Of a stretch of DNA of 64,000 nt, positions 49,731-58,549 are shown piece after piece. Below the pieces are notes generated by a model that worked only from the letters and a program-made list of their open reading frames with translations, made no database searches and was not told the origin of the DNA. Source of the stretch: Gilliamella sp. App4-10. GTDB lineage: Bacteria; Pseudomonadota; Gammaproteobacteria; Enterobacterales; Orbaceae. Where the stretch lies: positions 119,955-183,954 of the forward strand of contig NZ_LZGS01000018.1 in the NCBI RefSeq assembly GCF_001690495.1. The letters are read 5' to 3'. The translations under genes and the position numbers were made by a program. The number at the start of each line of letters is the position of its first letter. Position 1 is the first letter of the stretch.

Positions 49731-51218
49731 ATGATGAAACAAATAAACCTTTTGAATAGCTATTTTGTACTGGTTTGCTTCTTGTGTTTATTTAGTATCA
49801 ATTCTCTAGCCAATAGTAGCCCAGAGCAACATATACAAAATGCTGAATTAGCTGAGCTAATTCAAAGCAGAATGTTAATGGGAAAAGTACCGGCATTAGC
49901 TGTTAGCATTAAATTTAATGATAAATTTCAACGATTTATCTATGGGTTTTCTGATTTGCAAAAGCAAAACGAAAATACGGCTGATACAGTTTATGAAATT
50001 GGCTCCATGAGCAAGGCCTTTACCGGATTGGCCATTCAAATACTGGCTGAACAAGGTAAACTATCCCTTAATGATGATATTCGCCAATATTTGCCGAATC
50101 TCACCTTACTTTATCAAGATCGACCTGTTAAATTGGATATCGAGGATTTTTTGTATCATACCTCAGGTTTACCGTTTTCAACCTTATCCTACTTAGAAAT
50201 CCCCAGCTCACACACAGTTGAACAACAATTACAAGGCGTTAATCTGAAATTCAAACCCAAATCACGCTATTTTTATGCTTCAGCCAATTATGATGTATTA
50301 GGTGCAGTGATTGAAAAGGTAACCGGCCAAAGCTACCGTCATGCGATTGCAACCCTTATCACTCAACCATTTGGGATGTCAGATACTGTCGCGGTTTCTG
50401 ATGGAGAACAGATCGTTAACAAAGCCAAAGGCTATAAAGTTCGTTTTGGTTATCCGATAGAACTTGATGCGCCAATTGCGCATAATCATGTGCCATCAGC
50501 TTATATTCATAGTACCTTAACCGATATGGAAAAGTGGATGGATCGTTTACTTTATGCAAATAAGGTCACGCCGATATTACGTCGCGCCATTGATCAAAGT
50601 TTGCAAGGGAATCTTGATGTACCTGTAAATGGTGACAATCATATTTTATATGCTAGTGGTTGGTTTATTGAGCAACGTCAGGGGACATATATCAATCATG
50701 GTGGGCAAAACCCTAATTTCTCATCATGCCTAGCTTTACGACCCGATGAACAGATCGGTATTGTTGCCTTAGCAAATATTAACACAAATATCATATTGCA
50801 ATTATGTTCTGATATTGATAGCTATTTGCATAATCAACAATATCGCGACGACGTTAAAGATCTCATCCTATTTATTGACTTCATTTTTAGCATTTTGTCA
50901 ACGATTTTACTGATCATGATTATAGTAGTTGGGGTGCGTATGGGGATTAGGATCTATCGTTATCGACGTCGTAATGGTATGCTAATATTGAGCTATCGAG
51001 ATTGCTTAATTGTTCTATTAGCCCCACTAGTGATCGCCGGTATATTCTATGTAATACCAGGCTTCTTTTTTGCTGTTAATTGGCATTTCACCTTATTATG
51101 GTTGCCATCCACGTTATCAGTTGTGTTAATTTATATCGTGATTTTGACGATTTTATTAACCCTGAATCATCGCATTAAAAAGAAAATCTCTCTCAATGAG
51201 GAATTAAATAATGATTAA
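49731..51218 (+). CDS. clbP: Periplasmic, membrane-anchored colibactin-maturing peptidase ClbP
   Basis: 495 aa, against about 504 in E. coli. Serine beta-lactamase/DD-peptidase fold. An N-terminal signal sequence (hydrophobic about 9-24, cleavage probably after SLA) is followed by the SxxK motif in GSMSKAFTG (Ser about 94, Lys about 97 region), the catalytic Tyr in YASANYDVLG (about 182) and a HGGQNPNF loop. Three C-terminal membrane helices (about 382-410, 424-448, 455-480) anchor it in the inner membrane with the catalytic domain in the periplasm. It removes the N-acyl-D-Asn cap from exported precolibactin. Two ATGs are adjacent; 49734 is slightly better spaced from GGAGG at 49723-49727. 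It overlaps clbQ by 8 bases. Confidence 0.95.
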   Translation: MMKQINLLNSYFVLVCFLCLFSINSLANSSPEQHIQNAELAELIQSRMLMGKVPALAVSIKFNDKFQRFIYGFSDLQKQNENTADTVYEIGSMSKAFTGLAIQILAEQGKLSLNDDIRQYLPNLTLLYQDRPVKLDIEDFLYHTSGLPFSTLSYLEIPSSHTVEQQLQGVNLKFKPKSRYFYASANYDVLGAVIEKVTGQSYRHAIATLITQPFGMSDTVAVSDGEQIVNKAKGYKVRFGYPIELDAPIAHNHVPSAYIHSTLTDMEKWMDRLLYANKVTPILRRAIDQSLQGNLDVPVNGDNHILYASGWFIEQRQGTYINHGGQNPNFSSCLALRPDEQIGIVALANINTNIILQLCSDIDSYLHNQQYRDDVKDLILFIDFIFSILSTILLIMIIVVGVRMGIRIYRYRRRNGMLILSYRDCLIVLLAPLVIAGIFYVIPGFFFAVNWHFTLLWLPSTLSVVLIYIVILTILLTLNHRIKKKISLNEELNND

Positions 51219-51933
51219 TATTAGTTTGTTTTGTATCCCATATTCAGGCGGTTCAGCGTCAATTTATTTTAAATGGCGTAAGGAACTGGTAGAAAACATC
51301 ACGTTAGTCCCGCTAGAGCCTGCTGGAAGAGGTGCTAGGATTCGTCAACCCCTTTCTAAAACTATGGACGATGCTATCGAAGATCTTTACCAACAATTTA
51401 TAACCCATTATGATGGTAGTGCGTATGTAATTTTTGGTCATAGCCTTGGAGGGTTAATGGCGTTTGAACTGATCCATTATATTTTACAACACGGGCACCC
51501 TATGCCGAAAGTTGTCTTTTTTTCTGGTTCTCGTCCGCCCGATCGAATGCATGATGAAACTATATTACATACCCTTGCAGATGCAGAGTTTATGCGTGAA
51601 ATTGCTAAATTAGGTGGTATGTCGGGTGATGTGTTTCGTAACAAAGAACTAATGGACATCTTTACCCCAATCATCAAGAATGATTATAGACTCTACGAGC
51701 AATATAATTATCAAACTAAACCGCAACTATTAAGTTGCCCTATAGTATTATTGCATGGTGATGCTGACAGTTTAGTAACTTTTGAAGAACTGCCACAATG
51801 GGAGAAATTCACCGATCAAGAAACAAAAACGATTATTTTTCCTCAAGCGGATCACTTTTTTGTCGATAAAAAATACAAAGAGGTCGTTCATATCGTTAAT
51901 CAAATCATAACCGAAGTGATAAAAATGGAATAA
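51211..51933 (+). CDS. clbQ: Type II thioesterase ClbQ
   Basis: 240 aa, the same length as E. coli ClbQ. An alpha/beta-hydrolase of the gramicidin-S type II thioesterase family: PYSGGSASIYFKW near the N terminus, FGHSLGGLMAFE with nucleophile Ser about 78, HGDADSLV with Asp, and QADHFFV with the catalytic His. In the pathway it removes stalled or mis-primed thioesters and helps release intermediates. It starts 8 bases before the end of clbP. 57 bases separate it from clbS, with no obvious terminator. Confidence 0.94.
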   Translation: MINISLFCIPYSGGSASIYFKWRKELVENITLVPLEPAGRGARIRQPLSKTMDDAIEDLYQQFITHYDGSAYVIFGHSLGGLMAFELIHYILQHGHPMPKVVFFSGSRPPDRMHDETILHTLADAEFMREIAKLGGMSGDVFRNKELMDIFTPIIKNDYRLYEQYNYQTKPQLLSCPIVLLHGDADSLVTFEELPQWEKFTDQETKTIIFPQADHFFVDKKYKEVVHIVNQIITEVIKME

Positions 51934-51990
51934 TACTCCGTCTATTTATATAGTTAAGATAAATTATCATTAATGTGCTGGGAGGATATT

Positions 51991-52503
51991 ATGGCAATAC
52001 CTGAATCTAAAAGTGAGTTAATTGAAGCGATTAATAAAAACTATGCTTCGTTAGTCAAAAAGCTAGCAGCAGTACCTGCACAAAGGGTCTTTCAACCCAT
52101 AATGGAGGGGCATGTCAAAGGCACGACTATGAGTGTTGCACAATTAGTTTCTTACTTAATAGGCTGGGGAGAATTAGTTTTATCTTGGCATGTAAAAGAA
52201 GCGAATGGAAATGAGATCGTTTTTCCAGAAGTAGGCTTTAAATGGAATGAAATGGGGAAGTTGGCGCAAAAATTTTATCGTGATTATCAAGATATTACTG
52301 ATTATAAGTTGTTATTGCAACGGTTAGAAAATAATAAAAATGAGATCATCAAACTTATTGAAGGTTTTAACGACGACGACTTATATGGAGCAGGCTGGTG
52401 CGAAAAATATACGCGTGGACGAATGATTCAGCTAAATACCTCATCTCCATATAAAAATGCTACAGGCCGTTTAGCGACATTAATCAAGACTATTGATTCT
52501 TAA
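51991..52503 (+). CDS. clbS: Colibactin self-resistance protein ClbS
   Basis: 170 aa from the ATG at 51991 (GGAGGA at 51981-51986), exactly the length of E. coli ClbS. A frame open from 51973 would add six residues. The sequence keeps the ClbS/DfsB pattern of a DinB-like four-helix protein: VAQLVSYLIGWGELVL, WHVKEANG, GFKWNEMGKLAQKFYRDY, YTRGRMIQ and SSPYKNATGRL. ClbS is a cyclopropane hydrolase that opens the warhead and protects producer DNA. It is the last gene of the + strand island operon. Downstream (52504-52568) there is an imperfect hairpin around CTCTG/CAGAG, without a T-run. Confidence 0.94.
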   Translation: MAIPESKSELIEAINKNYASLVKKLAAVPAQRVFQPIMEGHVKGTTMSVAQLVSYLIGWGELVLSWHVKEANGNEIVFPEVGFKWNEMGKLAQKFYRDYQDITDYKLLLQRLENNKNEIIKLIEGFNDDDLYGAGWCEKYTRGRMIQLNTSSPYKNATGRLATLIKTIDS

Positions 52504-52568
52504 TGTTATTCTTGCGGTATCAAGTTAACTCTGCTTACCACTAACTCAGTAATGACAGAGCAAAATAG

Positions 52569-53421
52569 CTAAAATAGATTGAGTTGTGGAGAATATTGTT
52601 TGTGCTTATAACCCGCAATAATATCTGCCATGTGGTATTTAATTCCTAGTTTATTACACTCTTTTACAAATGTTAACGTGTGTAAAGTGTAATTGGTTGA
52701 ATAACACACGTAGTTATTTGGAAAAGTCTGGTTATAAAGCGATTTTAGCTATGGAAACAGTTTTACTAACTAAAAATAATAATAATTTCGTTGTTTATCG
52801 CATAAAGTTAGTGCAAAGTAAGGAAAAATAAATTGTTCTCTATTTGCGTGGGTTTCATGAATTATCTTAATGATGTCATCACGATTACTAGTCATAAATG
52901 GTAACACTGGCATTAATAATGTTCCGGTATAAATGTTTTGCTCAGCCAATGTCTTCATTGCGACAAAGCGCTAAGAAGTAGAAGAAGCATGCCGTTCAAG
53001 CTGTTTACTCAATTTATTGTCACAAGTCGTGATTAAAAATTCGACTAATAATGAAGAATGGGCATTGTTTCGCATTAATAGTTCTATATCCCGTAATATC
53101 CATTGGCTTTTAGTACACAATGCAGTACCAAATCTATATTGTTCAATCAATGCTAAAACTTATCGGGTTATATACAACTGCTTTTCTAAATGATTATATG
53201 GATCGCAAATAGATCCAAACCAATCACACTACTTTTTTATGAGTCAGCTCATTTTTAAGGCACACAATGCCTGACATTTTTGTTTGTACCTTATCGAAGC
53301 GATCAATTCGATAACACTCACTTCTCGAATCACAGTAAATATATCCTAAGTTACAACCACGATAAATATTCATGGTATAATCAGTGCCAAACCATTCGCT
53401 TGATTTTGTATTAAAGAGCAT
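52569..53421 (-). pseudogene. Degenerate radical-SAM protein gene (SPL-like family)
   Basis: Reading the minus strand from the ATG at 53421 to the TAG at 52569 and changing frame where needed gives a nearly full-length radical-SAM protein of the spore-photoproduct-lyase-like type, about 280 aa. It begins with SSEWFGTDYTMNIYRGCN. The [4Fe-4S] cluster loop reads CNLGYIYC, so the second Cys of CxxxCxxC has become Tyr. A middle region (RFGTALCTKSQWILRDIELLM) follows several stops, then TLAEQNIYTGTLLMPVLPF. The C terminus reads KYHMADIIAGYKHKQ and ends LNLF. At least four in-frame stops or frameshifts make it dead. It sits between clbS and clbA, both intact. The fold-level assignment is by recollected family pattern, and the native substrate is unknown. 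Confidence 0.7.
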
Positions 53422-53460
53422 TTTTCAAACCAGCCATATATTAGCCATTATTTTAAGCAC

Positions 53461-54201
53461 TCAATTATGAATATATTCATAATTTACGATTGAATGTAAC
53501 GTTAATTGCATATCGTATCGAAATAAGGTGATATCATTCACTGATTTTGCGGCTGACAATGCGATAATTAAATTGTTATTAATCCACTGATGTATACTCA
53601 CTTCATTATCACAGGTATTTAGCAAAATCGAATTTGCAGATAAATCAATGTCAATACAATTTAATCCTAAAGATAAACCCATTCCCCGATATTTTATATA
53701 AGCCTCTTTAATCGTCCAGAGCTTCCAAAATAATAAAAAACCTTCATCATAAGTCAAACTGATGATGTTACGGTATTCATTTTCTGTAAAGAAGTTTTGA
53801 CTAATATTTAAATGTGCAGTCGATTTCACTTGTGCTCTATCAAGGCTACGGACTCTTTCAATATCAACACCAACTTCACTATCGCGACTTATAGCAACGG
53901 CGATTGCATCTACAGAATGCGACAAATTAAAATACAATGGAACGGGTAATTTTGGAGAATTAATATATGGTTTGCCATAGCTATTTTGTGCAAAAACCCA
54001 ATCCTTTTTATCAATATGAGGATAATAGTGAGCAAGTGCTAGTTTTAATATTTTTCGTGATAAAGCAAAAATAATTTTATCTTTGTCAATTTTTATTTTC
54101 TCAAAGCGACATAATTCTTCAGCATTTAGGTAACTTACTGTATCAGCTAAATCCTGACAGTTAAAATCAATCTTATCGGCAATAAATAAAGTAGTATTCA
54201 T
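53461..54201 (-). CDS. clbA: Sfp-type 4'-phosphopantetheinyl transferase ClbA
   Basis: 246 aa, against about 244 in E. coli ClbA. Sfp-family motifs: PLYFNLSHSVDAIAVA (about 82-97), GVDIERVR with the metal-binding Asp, and FWKLWTIKEAYIKYRGMGLSL with the Glu and Lys of the WxxKEA signature. It converts apo carrier domains of ClbB/C/E/H/I/J/K/N/O to holo form using coenzyme A, and in E. coli can also serve siderophore synthases. It is transcribed against the operon and located at the distal end, whereas in E. coli clbA is divergent from clbB. No strong Shine-Dalgarno is visible before the ATG at 54201. Identity as a PPTase is secure; orthology to ClbA follows from context. Confidence 0.9.
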   Translation of the reverse strand: MNTTLFIADKIDFNCQDLADTVSYLNAEELCRFEKIKIDKDKIIFALSRKILKLALAHYYPHIDKKDWVFAQNSYGKPYINSPKLPVPLYFNLSHSVDAIAVAISRDSEVGVDIERVRSLDRAQVKSTAHLNISQNFFTENEYRNIISLTYDEGFLLFWKLWTIKEAYIKYRGMGLSLGLNCIDIDLSANSILLNTCDNEVSIHQWINNNLIIALSAAKSVNDITLFRYDMQLTLHSIVNYEYIHN

Positions 54202-54711
54202 AAATGAGGCGATGCATGCTAATTAAAGGGTAAACTTGTTGATAATTATGTTTGCCATTTGTTTTTTTATTGACTATCTAATTGCATTTTACCAGTTTTT
54301 TATAATTAGTTCTTCTTTTGTTTTCGAGTTTATTCTATGTTTCACCTGACAATGTATTGAACTGAAAATGGCGAATGAAATCCTAAAAAAGGTACTTATA
54401 TACTTTATTAATAATCTAAGTTGATGAAGTACACGTATAGCAAAAAAGCTTTATACTTAAACGTGTATTTACCTGAAACTTTTTGACGAAATTTTTGAGT
54501 TTTTATTAAATTAACGCTTAAAGCAACCTTAATCTAACCCAACGCTGACAATAGAAAAATGTGTTCTAAGTTTTATGATGGAAATTATCATATTTTGCAA
54601 GTATCCCTTTTAAGAGAAAGTTACAAAACTAACCTATTTGAACGGTATTGAGTACCAAAAAATAAATAGATTAAAAATGAAGTGACTGCTGTAATTATAA
54701 TCTATTTAATC
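54202..54711. other. Intergenic region between clbA and tRNA-Cys
   Basis: About 510 bp of AT-rich DNA that must hold the clbA promoter on the minus strand. I see an imperfect inverted repeat TACACGT...ACGTGTA around 54431-54470 enclosing AGCaaaaaaGCT, and no ORF. No clear Fur box could be recognised, although clbA is iron-regulated in E. coli. Confidence 0.4.
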
Positions 54712-54740
54712 TTGACGGCTAATCAAGCCAGTGCTAATAT
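54712..54740 (+). promoter_or_regulatory. Sigma-70-type promoter of tRNA-Cys
   Basis: TTGACG at 54712-54717 and TAATAT at 54735-54740 are separated by 17 bases, close to the sigma-70 consensus. Transcription would start near 54747, about 20 bases before the mature tRNA 5' end. Confidence 0.7.
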
Positions 54741-54767
54741 TTGCACCCTATTCAGATAGACCTCTAA

Positions 54768-54841
54768 GGCGCGTTGGCAGAGTGGCCATGCTGCGGATTG
54801 CAAATCCGTCTACCTCGGTTCGACTCCGGGACGCGCCTCCA
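54768..54841 (+). tRNA. tRNA-Cys (GCA)
   Basis: A 74-base tRNA including an encoded CCA. The acceptor stem GGCGCGT pairs with ACGCGCC (54831-54837), discriminator T at 54838, CCA at 54839-54841. The anticodon arm CGGATTGCAAATCCG places anticodon GCA at 54800-54802. The T arm contains GGTTCGACTCC. It closely resembles E. coli tRNA-Cys. It lies just outside the island on its clbA side, with its 5' end facing the island. No second copy of its 3' end was found at the left side of the window. Confidence 0.95.
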
Positions 54842-54871
54842 TTAAAAACAATCGATCAATCTTTTGCTATT

Positions 54872-54936
54872 TTTTGTAATCACATTTTTTCAATTTTGTA
54901 ATCACATTTTTTCAATTTTGTAATCTAACTTTTCAA
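54872..54936 (+). repeat. 22-bp tandem repeat, three copies
   Basis: The unit TTTTGTAATCACATTTTTTC plus AA (22 bp) occurs at 54872-54893 and 54894-54915, followed by a degenerate 21-bp third copy at 54916-54936. It lies immediately after tRNA-Cys and before a small ORF. The first two copies are identical, suggesting recent expansion or slippage. Confidence 0.85.
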
Positions 54937-54944
54937 TATTAACT

Positions 54945-55148
54945 ATGAGCTACTTTAATTATCATGCGAAAGCGAAGAAGTTAATCAAAGATGGTTGCCT
55001 TATCAGGTATGAGTTTGTAGATAATTGGAATGGTATCAAGCCTGCGTTAGTTTTATATTTTAAAGAGGCTAATCCTATGCCAATTAGAGAATATCGATGG
55101 AATGAATATTTACCATTATTGACTACTGGGGAGAACTTATTAAGATAA
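54945..55148 (+). CDS. Small conserved hypothetical protein (67 aa)
   Basis: 67 aa, soluble, with a natural-looking composition: YFNYHAKAKKLIKDGCL, then GIKPALVLYFKEANPMPIREYRW, then YLPLL. I recall similar short proteins in Firmicutes, often labelled with an unhelpful hemolysin-like name; I cannot confirm that here. No function can be assigned. There is no Shine-Dalgarno before the ATG; it starts 9 bases after the tandem repeat. It may be co-transcribed with tRNA-Cys. Confidence 0.55.
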   Translation: MSYFNYHAKAKKLIKDGCLIRYEFVDNWNGIKPALVLYFKEANPMPIREYRWNEYLPLLTTGENLLR

Positions 55149-55490
55149 ATGACTTTTCTTAATAAAGCATTAGGCTGATATGTTGAAGCAATATTTATTT
55201 TTCAAGGGCTAATGCTCAAATCACTGTCCCCATAATACTTTGTGTAGCATTAATTTAATCTGTGAATTTTTTCCTTAATTTATTTCTATTTTGCTAAGTT
55301 ATATTCAAACTAATTTTATTATTGTAATAGGTATTGCGCCATGCGGTTTTGCCTAAAAAGAATGATTGAAAATTAAAAGAGTGAGAAACATTCGTAAATT
55401 TGTTTGAGGCTAGTCTAATCATATTGATTAATAAAAACACTTTTTAATGAGTGTAGTTTTAGCGTTAAATAGCCTGACTATATAATAAAT
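55149..55490. other. Intergenic stretch before trhP
   Basis: About 340 bp of AT-rich sequence. I see no ORF, RNA or convincing hairpin. It may contain the end of the 67-aa gene's transcript. Confidence 0.5.
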
Positions 55491-55519
55491 TTGCCAACTG
55501 ATAGGCTAAAGCGTAAAAT
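55491..55519 (+). promoter_or_regulatory. Probable sigma-70 promoter of trhP
   Basis: TTGCCA at 55491-55496 and TAAAAT at 55514-55519 with a 17-base spacer. This would give a leader of about 60 bases before the ATG at 55586. Confidence 0.55.
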
Positions 55520-55585
55520 GCCCATCTTATTTTGCTTAATCTATTACTAATTAGTAATACTGACCTGAAATCAGAGGCATTTTTA

Positions 55586-56929
55586 ATGACAAATTTATAT
55601 GCAAAACCAGAATTACTTTCTCCTGCTGGTTCTTTAAAAAATATGCGCTATGCATTTGCATATGGTGCAGATGCAGTTTATGCAGGGCAACCCCGATATA
55701 GTTTACGGGTTCGTAATAATGAATTTAATCATGAAAATTTAGCAATCGGCATTAACGAAGCCCATGCCCAAGGCAAGAAGTTTTATGTGGTGGTTAATAT
55801 AGCACCACACAACTCTAAGTTAAAAACCTTTATTCGCGATTTAGAACCAATTGTAAATATGAAACCTGATGCCTTTATTATGTCAGATCCAGGTTTAATT
55901 ATGTTAGTACGCGAACACTTTCCTGATATGGAAATTCATTTATCGGTACAATCTAACGCAGTTAACTGGGCAACGGTAAAATTTTGGCATCAAATGGGGT
56001 TAACTCGTGTTGTGTTATCTCGTGAATTATCACTTGATGAAATTGCTGAAATTCGTGAAAAAGTGCCCGAAATGGAATTAGAAGTGTTTATTCATGGCGC
56101 GCTATGTATGGCATATTCTGGGCGCTGTTTGCTTTCTGGTTATATTAATAAGCGTGATTCAAATCAAGGTACATGCACTAATGCCTGCCGTTGGGAATAT
56201 AAAGTTGCTGAAGGTAAAGAAAACGAAGTAGGGCAAATTGTTCATAAATGTGAACCCATTCCAGTGCAACAAATCGAGCCAGCATTAGGGATTGGTCAAA
56301 CTACTAATAAAGTATTCATGCTTGAAGAGTCAGGGCGACCTGGCGAATATATGCAGGCTTTTGAAGATGAACATGGCACATATATTATGAATTCAAAGGA
56401 TTTAAGGGCAGTGGAGCTAGTAGGTGACTTAACTCAAATTGGTGTACATTCGCTCAAAATTGAAGGAAGAACCAAATCTTTTTATTATTGTGCAAGAACG
56501 GCGCAAGTATATCGCCAAGCGATTGATGCAGCGAGTGAGGGTAAACCTTTTGATCCTCGCTTATTACAAGAACTTAATGCACTTGCTCATCGAGGTTATA
56601 CCGAAGGATTTTTACGCCGCCATAAACATGAAGAAATGCAAAACTACGAATATAGCCATTCGGTTTCAGAAAGACAACAATTTGTTGGTGAGTTTAGTGG
56701 TGAGCGATTAAATGGGTTAGCTGAAGTTATCGTAAAAAATAAATTTTCTGTTGGGGATAGTGTCGAAATGATGACACCAAAAGGTAATAAAACCTTCAAC
56801 ATTGAACGTATGGAAAACAAAAAAGGACAACCCGTTCCTGCAGGGTTAGGCGACGGTCATATTGTTTATATTCCAATACCTGAAGATATAGATCTTAATT
56901 ATGCATTATTAATGCGTAATTTTGATTAG
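55586..56929 (+). CDS. trhP: Peptidase U32-family tRNA hydroxylation protein TrhP (YegQ)
   Basis: 447 aa from the ATG at 55586, against about 453 in E. coli YegQ. An in-frame ATG at 55532 would add 18 atypical residues; CAGAGG at 55572-55577 supports 55586. N terminus KPELLSPAGSLKNMRYAFAY; the U32 signature is EVFIHGALCMAYSGRCLLS, followed by the conserved Cys-rich QGTCTNACRWEY; then MNSKDLRAVE and LKIEGRTKS. YegQ/TrhP is needed with a prephenate- or O2-dependent system for 5-hydroxylation of uridine 34 in several tRNAs. It is single-gene, ends at a bidirectional terminator and converges with proA. It is ordinary chromosomal content rather than island. Confidence 0.9.
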   Translation: MTNLYAKPELLSPAGSLKNMRYAFAYGADAVYAGQPRYSLRVRNNEFNHENLAIGINEAHAQGKKFYVVVNIAPHNSKLKTFIRDLEPIVNMKPDAFIMSDPGLIMLVREHFPDMEIHLSVQSNAVNWATVKFWHQMGLTRVVLSRELSLDEIAEIREKVPEMELEVFIHGALCMAYSGRCLLSGYINKRDSNQGTCTNACRWEYKVAEGKENEVGQIVHKCEPIPVQQIEPALGIGQTTNKVFMLEESGRPGEYMQAFEDEHGTYIMNSKDLRAVELVGDLTQIGVHSLKIEGRTKSFYYCARTAQVYRQAIDAASEGKPFDPRLLQELNALAHRGYTEGFLRRHKHEEMQNYEYSHSVSERQQFVGEFSGERLNGLAEVIVKNKFSVGDSVEMMTPKGNKTFNIERMENKKGQPVPAGLGDGHIVYIPIPEDIDLNYALLMRNFD

Positions 56930-56945
56930 TGAATTGAACAATAAA

Positions 56946-56970
56946 AACTGTTCGGGTTATCCGAACAGTT
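56946..56970. terminator. Bidirectional rho-independent terminator between trhP and proA
   Basis: A perfect 10-bp stem AACTGTTCGG / CCGAACAGTT with the 5-base loop GTTAT, preceded by an A-run and followed by TATTTTA. It serves both convergent genes. Confidence 0.85.
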
Positions 56971-56988
56971 ATTTTAAATCTTACTTTG

Positions 56989-58242
56989 TTATTGGCGAAT
57001 TAAATCATCGCCATAACCAATCCACTTATATGTAGTTAAAGCTTCAAGACCCATTGGGCCTCGGGCATGTAATTTTTGAGTACTAACAGCTACTTCTGCA
57101 CCTAAACCAAATTGCCCACCGTCGGTAAAGCGTGTTGAAGCATTGACATAAACTGCAGCGGCATCAACCAAATTGACGAATTGCTGGGCATTAACTAAAT
57201 CACGCGTTAAAATTGCTTCGGAATGTCCACTACCATAGTCACGAATATGTTCCACCGCGTGTTCAAGGGAGTCGACAATTACTACATTCAAGTCTTTTGA
57301 TAACCATTCTTGGCGTAACTCATCATCTTTTACTGCAAAAGTATTTGCTATACCGGATTTTAAGATTTTATACGCATTTGCATCAGCGTGTAATACAACA
57401 TCATTATCAGCCATAATTTGGCTAAGTTTGGGTAAAAATGTATTGGCAATTTTTGTATGTATAAGTAATGTTTCAAGTGCATTACATGTACTTGGGCGCT
57501 GAGTTTTAGCATTGACAATAATAGAAAGACCTTTATCAAAATCAGCCGTTTCGTCGACATAAATATGGCAGACGCCAATACCACCAGTAATGACTGGAAT
57601 TGTTGAATGTTCGCGACACAATGTATGTAAAGCTAATCCACCACGTGGAATGATCATATCGACATATTTATCGAGTTTAAGTAATTCAGTGATGTATTTA
57701 CGATCAGGATTATCAATATACTGTATAGCTGTTTCGGGTAATCCGACTTGAGATAAAGCCTGTTGAATAATTGAGATTGCGGCGGCATTGGTATGTATTG
57801 TTTCTTTACCACCTCGTAATATTGCTGCATTACCCGTTTTTAAGCAAAGTGCTGCAATATCAATCGTTACATTTGGTCGTGCTTCGTAAATGACTCCAAT
57901 AACTCCAAGTGGTACTCTGTGACGTTGTAACTTTAATTTATTGTCTAACGTCGAACCATCAATAACCTGACCAATTGGATCTGTCAATGAAACCACTTTT
58001 TTTAGGTCATTAGCGATAGAGGCTAAGCGTTCAGGTGTTAACAATAAACGATCTAAAATAGCAGCGCTTAACCTTTGCGTTTTAGCAACTTGGATATCTT
58101 GTTTATTCGCTTCAAGGATAATTTCACTATGCTGTTCTAATAACTCTGCAATTATGGTTAAAACTTGATTTTTGGTTGAAGTGGGGCATTGTGCTAATTG
58201 GTATGATGCAAGTTTTGCTGCTTTACCCATTTGTTGTAACAT
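56989..58242 (-). CDS. proA: Gamma-glutamyl phosphate reductase ProA
   Basis: 417 aa, the same as E. coli ProA. It belongs to the aldehyde dehydrogenase superfamily: [43 protein letters not shown], and [12 protein letters not shown] with the catalytic Cys; C terminus [18 protein letters not shown]. It reduces gamma-glutamyl phosphate to glutamate semialdehyde with NADPH, the second step of proline synthesis. In E. coli proBA is a tight operon; here proB lies about 1.1 kb away with small genes and a terminator between. proA therefore probably has its own promoter; a TAGAAT -10-like element sits at 58272-58277 on the minus strand, without a good -35. Confidence 0.95.
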   Translation of the reverse strand: MLQQMGKAAKLASYQLAQCPTSTKNQVLTIIAELLEQHSEIILEANKQDIQVAKTQRLSAAILDRLLLTPERLASIANDLKKVVSLTDPIGQVIDGSTLDNKLKLQRHRVPLGVIGVIYEARPNVTIDIAALCLKTGNAAILRGGKETIHTNAAAISIIQQALSQVGLPETAIQYIDNPDRKYITELLKLDKYVDMIIPRGGLALHTLCREHSTIPVITGGIGVCHIYVDETADFDKGLSIIVNAKTQRPSTCNALETLLIHTKIANTFLPKLSQIMADNDVVLHADANAYKILKSGIANTFAVKDDELRQEWLSKDLNVVIVDSLEHAVEHIRDYGSGHSEAILTRDLVNAQQFVNLVDAAAVYVNASTRFTDGGQFGLGAEVAVSTQKLHARGPMGLEALTTYKWIGYGDDLIRQ

Positions 58243-58509
58243 TGTTATTGTCTCTAAAGTTTATTTTTAAAATTCTACTTGTTAAGCGTTATTTTCGCTA
58301 AAATAATTTTTTGCATAACGTTAATATTATATTGAAATTTGACAAGAAATTTTTATTTCATTATTTACTCGGTGTTTTCCTACATTTTATTCATCTTTAA
58401 TGCCGATGATAGATATCAAAAATATACTTTTCTTGAAAAGAAGTAAAATCTAAGTAGGATATAACAATAATATTTTTCTATTTAAGTATTGCTGTATGAA
58501 TGAAAATAA

Positions 58510-58535
58510 GAGCAAAGAACAGTGCTTCTTTGCTC
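58510..58535 (-). terminator. Rho-independent terminator upstream of proA
   Basis: A perfect 10-bp stem GAGCAAAGAA / TTCTTTGCTC with a 6-base loop. On the minus strand it is followed by TTATTTTCATT. It ends the transcript carrying proB and the small membrane genes before proA. Confidence 0.75.
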
Positions 58536-58549
58536 TAATAAGCATCAAT

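Noticed and set aside
52504..52568. Hairpin CTCTG...CAGAG after clbS as an operon terminator
   Set aside because: Stem is short and interrupted, and no T-run follows; too weak to call.
54230..54260. Possible Fur box before clbA (GATAATTATG...)
   Set aside because: Only one half resembles the consensus; the AT-rich background makes such matches common.
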